Source: Actinomycetota bacterium (GTDB lineage: Bacteria; Actinomycetota; Thermoleophilia; Gaiellales; Gaiellaceae). Taken from it: a stretch of 51,044 nt of DNA. The position numbers and the translations under genes are program-made. Each line of letters opens with the position of its first letter. Positions within the stretch are counted from its first letter, which is position 1. The DNA lies in contig VAWR01000005.1 in the NCBI GenBank assembly GCA_005885245.1, positions 1-51,044 on the forward strand, in the 5' to 3' direction. The notes under the pieces are model-generated. The model saw only the letters and a program-made list of their open reading frames with translations. It was not told the DNA's origin and did not search any database. Positions 49,536-51,044 of this stretch are shown one piece after another.

Positions 49536-50771
49536 CTAGCGTAGCTCCGCACGGGCTCCCGAGCGGACCACGCCGGCAACCGGGTCGCCCCCGAGGTGGT
49601 AGGCGAGATACCGCCAGTCCGTCGCGTCGATCAGGACGATGTCTGCCGCGTAACCCGGCGCGAGCCGTCCGAGCCGATCCGCCCGGCCGAGAACGTGAGC
49701 CGCGTTCACGGTGCACGCCGCCAGCGCTTCGCCCGGCGACAGCCTGAGCTGGGTCGCGGCCAGCGACGTGATGAGGGGCAGGCTCTCGCAGAACGCGCTC
49801 CCGGGATTGAAGTCGGTCGCGAGCGCCACGATCGCCCCCGCCTCGACAAGTGCGCGGCCGGGTGGCATCGGCCGGCCGAGGAAGAGGGCGCTGGCAGGAA
49901 GCAGCACCGCGGCCACGTCGCTGCGGGCCAGGGCGGCGACTCCCTCGGACCCGGTTGCCTCGAGGTGATCGATCGACCTCGCACCGAGCTCGAGCGCGAG
50001 CTGGACCGCGCCCAGCTCCGTGAACTGATCGCCGTGCAGGCGGAGCACGAGGCCAGCGTCGGCACAGGCGGTCAGATAGCGCCGCGCCTGTGGGGGATCG
50101 AACGCACCACGCTCGACGAAGACGTCGGCTGCCTCCGCGAGCGGCGCCGCAGCCGGCAGCACCTCGGACAGCGCGAAGTCGAGGTAGGCGTCGGCGTCGT
50201 CGAACTCGGGCGGAACCGCGTGCGCGCCGAGCCAGGTCGGAACGCCTCCCTCTTGCCGGATCGCGCGCAGCGACGCGACCTCGGTGTCGAGGTCGAGTCC
50301 GTAGCCGGACTTGGACTCGAACGTCGTCGTGCCGGCACGCAACATCCAGCGACGGTGTTCCTGCACGAGCTCGGCTAGAGCGGGTTCGCCCGCAGCGCGG
50401 GTCGCGCGGACGGTCGCCATGATCCCACCGCCCGCGGCGTGGAGTTCTTCGTAGGACGCACCCGTCGCCCGCAGCGCGAACTCCTCGACACGGTCGCCCG
50501 CGAAACACGCGTGCGTGTGGCAGTCGACGAGGCCCGGAATCGCGCAGAGCCCTCGCCCGTCGAGCTCCTCGACATCGCCGTCGATCGTCCCGAGCTTGCG
50601 CATCGGGCCAACCGATTCGACCACGCCGCCGGCGCAGAGGATGTACGCGTCCTCGAGGACGTCAATCGCACCGAGCGCCGACCCGCGGAGCGGAGCCGCC
50701 GTTCCTGCCGGGGTCGCGAGCTGCGCGAGGTCGCGGACGAGCAGGCGGCGTGCGCCGCCCGCCGAGCTCAT
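49536..50771 (-). CDS. hutI: Imidazolonepropionase
   Basis: This third step of histidine degradation hydrolyses imidazolone-5-propionate to N-formimino-glutamate. The 411-residue amidohydrolase has [20 protein letters not shown] (HxH metal site), the family's [24 protein letters not shown] with a further His, SIDHLEATG and [18 protein letters not shown] with the last Asp. Its start overlaps the end of hutU (ATGA), so it forms a hutU-hutI operon. Confidence 0.93.
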   Translation of the reverse strand: MSSAGGARRLLVRDLAQLATPAGTAAPLRGSALGAIDVLEDAYILCAGGVVESVGPMRKLGTIDGDVEELDGRGLCAIPGLVDCHTHACFAGDRVEEFALRATGASYEELHAAGGGIMATVRATRAAGEPALAELVQEHRRWMLRAGTTTFESKSGYGLDLDTEVASLRAIRQEGGVPTWLGAHAVPPEFDDADAYLDFALSEVLPAAAPLAEAADVFVERGAFDPPQARRYLTACADAGLVLRLHGDQFTELGAVQLALELGARSIDHLEATGSEGVAALARSDVAAVLLPASALFLGRPMPPGRALVEAGAIVALATDFNPGSAFCESLPLITSLAATQLRLSPGEALAACTVNAAHVLGRADRLGRLAPGYAADIVLIDATDWRYLAYHLGGDPVAGVVRSGARAELR

Positions 50772-51044
50772 CCGGCGTCGCGCGGCGACATCGGCGCCTC
50801 GAGCCCGTGCGCCTCTGCAGCGGCGAGGGCTTCGGGATAACCCGCGTCCAGGTGACGCATCACGCCGATGCCTGGATCTGCCGCCAACACCCGCTCCAGG
50901 CGTTCCGCCGCGTCGTCGCTTCCGTCCGCGAGGACGACCATCCCCGCGTGAATCGAGTTTCCGATTCCGACGCCGCCGCCATGATGGACGCTCACCCAGG
51001 TCGCGCCCGCCGCGACGTTGAGCAAGGCATTCAGGATCGGCCAG
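50768..51044 (-). CDS. hutU: Urocanate hydratase, C-terminal part (runs off right edge)
   Basis: Urocanase turns urocanate into imidazolonepropionate, the substrate of the downstream hutI. Only about 92 C-terminal residues are present; the frame is open to the right edge. They include [20 protein letters not shown] and [20 protein letters not shown], the highly conserved end of the enzyme next to the NAD site. An internal Met at 51025 is not the true start. Confidence 0.93.
   Translation of the reverse strand, partial: WPILNALLNVAAGATWVSVHHGGGVGIGNSIHAGMVVLADGSDDAAERLERVLAADPGIGVMRHLDAGYPEALAAAEAHGLEAPMSPRDAG

Noticed and set aside
1-51044. CRISPR arrays, complete insertion sequences, rRNA or tRNA genes, prophage
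   Set aside because: No regularly spaced repeats, transposase genes, rRNA signatures or complete tRNA folds were seen. The integrase tail is the only trace of a mobile element apart from the small repeats.

Overview
The window is high-GC, very gene-dense DNA from an actinobacterium. Gene content suggests a deep-branching member of Actinomycetota, class Thermoleophilia (Gaiellales/Solirubrobacterales-like): DUF3866, SteA and MctB homologues, a shikimate kinase/dehydroquinate synthase fusion, a biotin carboxylase next to a BCCP fusion, and many ATGA or GTGA start/stop overlaps. The lineage is an inference from gene content. No rRNA, tRNA or CRISPR array was found.

Layout. 1-2.2 kb: a sensor-kinase-like membrane gene running off the left edge, a small hypothetical gene, and a gene-poor stretch ending in the C-terminal remnant of a tyrosine integrase. 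2.2-10.3 kb: housekeeping genes on both strands (S51 peptidase, ppsR, glyS, recO, glutaredoxin, mutM, deoA, deoB). 10.3-28.9 kb: a long minus-strand run, in transcription order accB-type fusion, accC, asp23-like, nusB, a coiled-coil gene, a prenyl synthase, tlyA, nadK, recN, steA, an SRPBCC gene, mctB, a glycosyltransferase fusion, pyrG, an M20 peptidase, DUF3866, an aldo/keto reductase, NUDIX, and then ald. The tlyA-nadK-recN-steA-mctB-pyrG-NUDIX order is that of Mycobacterium tuberculosis Rv1694-Rv1700. 28.9-30.2 kb: a small plus-strand island. 30.3-48.7 kb: a second minus-strand run, in transcription order MBL hydrolase, hisS, aspS, a coiled-coil gene, a membrane gene, rlpA-like, a candidate 6S RNA, mnmA, an anti-sigma-like gene, a SigB/F-type sigma factor, a methyltransferase, alaS (frameshifted), ruvX, mltG, aroE, aroC, aroKB, aroQ, pepQ, efp. 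48.8-51 kb: a cupin gene, a membrane gene and the hutU-hutI histidine-degradation pair.

How the genes work together. One large region serves translation (glyS, alaS, aspS, hisS, efp, mnmA, tlyA), the shikimate pathway (aroE, aroC, aroKB, aroQ), biotin-dependent carboxylation, envelope and division (mltG, rlpA-like, steA/mctB, glycosyltransferase) and DNA repair (recN, recO, mutM, ruvX). Most minus-strand genes overlap by 4 bases and are probably translationally coupled.

Most interesting. (1) A dispersed element of about 160-200 bp occurs three times, at 20409-20600, 25520-25711 and 46700-46861. Each copy sits between two same-strand genes, carries a 53-63 codon ORF whose ATG overlaps the upstream gene's TGA and whose TGA overlaps the downstream gene's ATG, and contains hairpins with compensatory base changes. 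Two copies appear to supply the downstream gene's start and first codons. (2) A candidate 6S RNA lies at 42763-42914. (3) The BCCP fusion has a carboxyltransferase-like domain that has lost all four metal ligands. (4) A GT2 glycosyltransferase is fused to an MraY/WecA-like membrane domain. (5) alaS carries a one-base frameshift.
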